64,000 nt of DNA, from assembly GCF_004358675.1 (NCBI RefSeq), contig NZ_SMZO01000013.1:28284-92283 (forward strand), read 5' to 3'. Under the pieces are notes generated by a model, which was given only the letters and a program-made list of their open reading frames with translations, had not been told where the DNA came from and did not search any database. Positions 62,984-64,000 of the stretch are shown one piece after another. This DNA is from Meridianimarinicoccus aquatilis (GTDB lineage Bacteria > Pseudomonadota > Alphaproteobacteria > Rhodobacterales > Rhodobacteraceae). Each line of letters opens with the position of its first letter. Within the stretch, counting starts at the first letter, position 1. The position numbers were made by a program, and so were the translations under genes.

Positions 62984-63984
62984 CCTCTCCCTTTCCGTTC
63001 ACGGCAATCGTCGGCCAGGATGACATGAAAACTGCCCTGATCCTCACGGCCATTGATCCTGGTATCGGCGGCGTGTTGGTGTTCGGTGATCGTGGGACCG
63101 GAAAATCCACAGCCGTTCGCGCGCTCGCCGCACTTTTGCCCCCCATCGACGCAGTCGAAGGGTGCCCGGTGAACTCTGCACGGATCGGCGATTGCCCTGA
63201 TTGGGCAGGCATCAAAGACGAACGGATTATCAGCCGCCCAACTCCAGTGGTGGATCTGCCGCTCGGCGCAACCGAAGATCGGGTGACCGGCAGCCTCGAC
63301 ATTGAACGCGCCCTCAGCCGCGGCGAAAAAGCGTTTGAACCGGGCCTGCTGGCCCGCGCCAACCGGGGCTATTTGTATATCGACGAAGCCAACCTGCTGG
63401 AAGATCACATCGTCGATCTGTTGCTTGACGTGGCTCAATCCGGGCTGAACGTGGTAGAACGCGAAGGGCTCTCGATCCGCCATGCCGCACGCTTCGTGCT
63501 CGTCGGCTCCGGCAACCCGGAGGAAGGTGAGCTGCGCCCACAACTTCTTGATCGCTTTGGCCTTTCGGTTGATGTGCGCTCTCCGACCGATATCGAACAG
63601 CGCATCGAAGTGATCCGCCGCCGGGATGCGTTTGACCGCGCGCCCGAAACAATCATGGCAGAATATGGGCCGCAAAATGATGCCTTGCGCGACCGTATCG
63701 TATCGGCCCGCGCAGCCCTGCCCGAGATCGAAACGACTGAGAACATCTTGCGCGATTGCGCAGAGCTATGTGTGGCGCTGGGGTCTGACGGGCTGCGGGG
63801 CGAGCTGACGCTTTTGCGCACCGCACGTGCATTGGCCGCCTTTGACGCGGCGCCTGCTCTCACACGCGACCATTTGCGAGCCGTGGCAGCGATGGCCCTG
63901 AGCCACCGCCTGCGCCGCGATCCGCTGGACGAGGCAGGAAGTGCCGTGCGTGTCGGGCGGGTCGTGGACGACGTTCTGGCATGA
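62980..63984 (+). CDS. bchI: Magnesium chelatase ATPase subunit I
   Basis: A 334-residue AAA+ ATPase of the Mg-chelatase that puts Mg into protoporphyrin IX, the branch point to bacteriochlorophyll. MTSPFPFTAIVGQDDMKTAL opens it. Walker A is VFGDRGTGKSTAVRAL and Walker B is GYLYIDEANLLEDH. The sensor region GSGNPEEGELRPQLLDRFGL is complete. ATG 62980 overlaps the crtA stop (ATGA), and its own stop overlaps the bchD start. Confidence 0.97.
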   Translation: MTSPFPFTAIVGQDDMKTALILTAIDPGIGGVLVFGDRGTGKSTAVRALAALLPPIDAVEGCPVNSARIGDCPDWAGIKDERIISRPTPVVDLPLGATEDRVTGSLDIERALSRGEKAFEPGLLARANRGYLYIDEANLLEDHIVDLLLDVAQSGLNVVEREGLSIRHAARFVLVGSGNPEEGELRPQLLDRFGLSVDVRSPTDIEQRIEVIRRRDAFDRAPETIMAEYGPQNDALRDRIVSARAALPEIETTENILRDCAELCVALGSDGLRGELTLLRTARALAAFDAAPALTRDHLRAVAAMALSHRLRRDPLDEAGSAVRVGRVVDDVLA

Positions 63985-64000
63985 CCCCTGAGCCACCTCC
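63981..64000 (+). CDS. bchD: Start of magnesium chelatase subunit D (cut by window end)
   Basis: ATG 63981 overlaps the bchI stop by 4 bp and opens a frame reading MTPEPP before the window ends. In all related clusters bchD follows bchI with such an overlap. The identity is by position only. Confidence 0.7.

Noticed and set aside
1..64000. CRISPR array, prophage or complete insertion sequence
   Set aside because: No regular spaced repeats, phage genes or full transposase were seen. Only the IS3 relic at 510-641 suggests mobile DNA.

Overview
The window reads as chromosome of an aerobic anoxygenic phototroph of the Rhodobacteraceae (Roseobacter group, Alphaproteobacteria). Supporting signs are a full photosynthesis gene cluster with a tetraheme reaction-centre cytochrome (pufC) where Rhodobacter has pufX, a spheroidene/spheroidenone carotenoid gene set, a permuted two-piece tmRNA of the alphaproteobacterial type, an alphaproteobacterial SspB, an Irr-type iron box before mbfA, a Paracoccus-type ATPase zeta subunit and many small families common in Rhodobacteraceae (DUF4169, DUF6456, DUF6477, DUF1638). 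I cannot name the genus from sequence alone.

Layout. 1-1000: the tail of a DUF1254/1214-type protein, an IS3-family relic and tRNA-Ser(GGA). 1.1-9.5 kb, minus strand: a surface/secreted VPLPA-CTERM protein, an MscS channel with cysK, a Nudix hydrolase, and a cyclopropane-fatty-acid-synthase-like gene with photolyase. 9.7-13 kb: mbfA with a perfect Irr box, divergent from ssrA (tmRNA), then chrA and sspB. 13-17 kb: fumC, two small proteins and two tandem glycosyltransferase paralogues whose genes overlap. 17-25 kb: ccdA, a TusA-like protein, a large RNase E, and a DctB/DctD-like two-component pair. 25-30 kb: purC-purS-purQ, ATPase zeta, a split cobalamin methionine-synthase set (homocysteine methyltransferase, corrinoid protein, DUF1638) and sufE. 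30-43 kb: a lipoprotein, DUF6456/DUF6477, an MttB-like methyltransferase, guaA, a DMT transporter, a FadL-type porin, a P-loop protein with metAA, a hydrolase, ppk2 and a TetR regulator.

43-64 kb is the photosynthesis cluster. From dxs to crtE on the minus strand the reading order is crtE-crtF-bchC-bchX-bchY-bchZ-pufQ-pufB-pufA-pufL-pufM-pufC-dxs. crtD-crtC then run on the plus strand, tspO-crtB-crtI on the minus strand (crtI-crtB-tspO in reading order), and crtA-bchI-bchD (cut by the window end) on the plus strand. Together these make the isoprenoid precursor DXP, phytoene to spheroidenone, the last steps to bacteriochlorophyll a, and the LH1-reaction-centre core. Seven TGT-N12-ACA boxes (PpsR/CrtJ-type operators) sit in exactly three control regions: bchC/crtF, crtE/crtD and crtI/crtA.

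Points most worth a second look: the two-piece tmRNA with tag ANDNRAPVAVAA close to its adaptor gene sspB; an apparent ATC start codon in crtA; a DctD-like regulator without the GAFTGA sigma-54 loop; a perfect 10-bp hairpin masking the ribosome-binding site ahead of the P-loop/metAA pair; and a crtC whose family-like N-terminus seems to be encoded inside crtD with no start codon for it.
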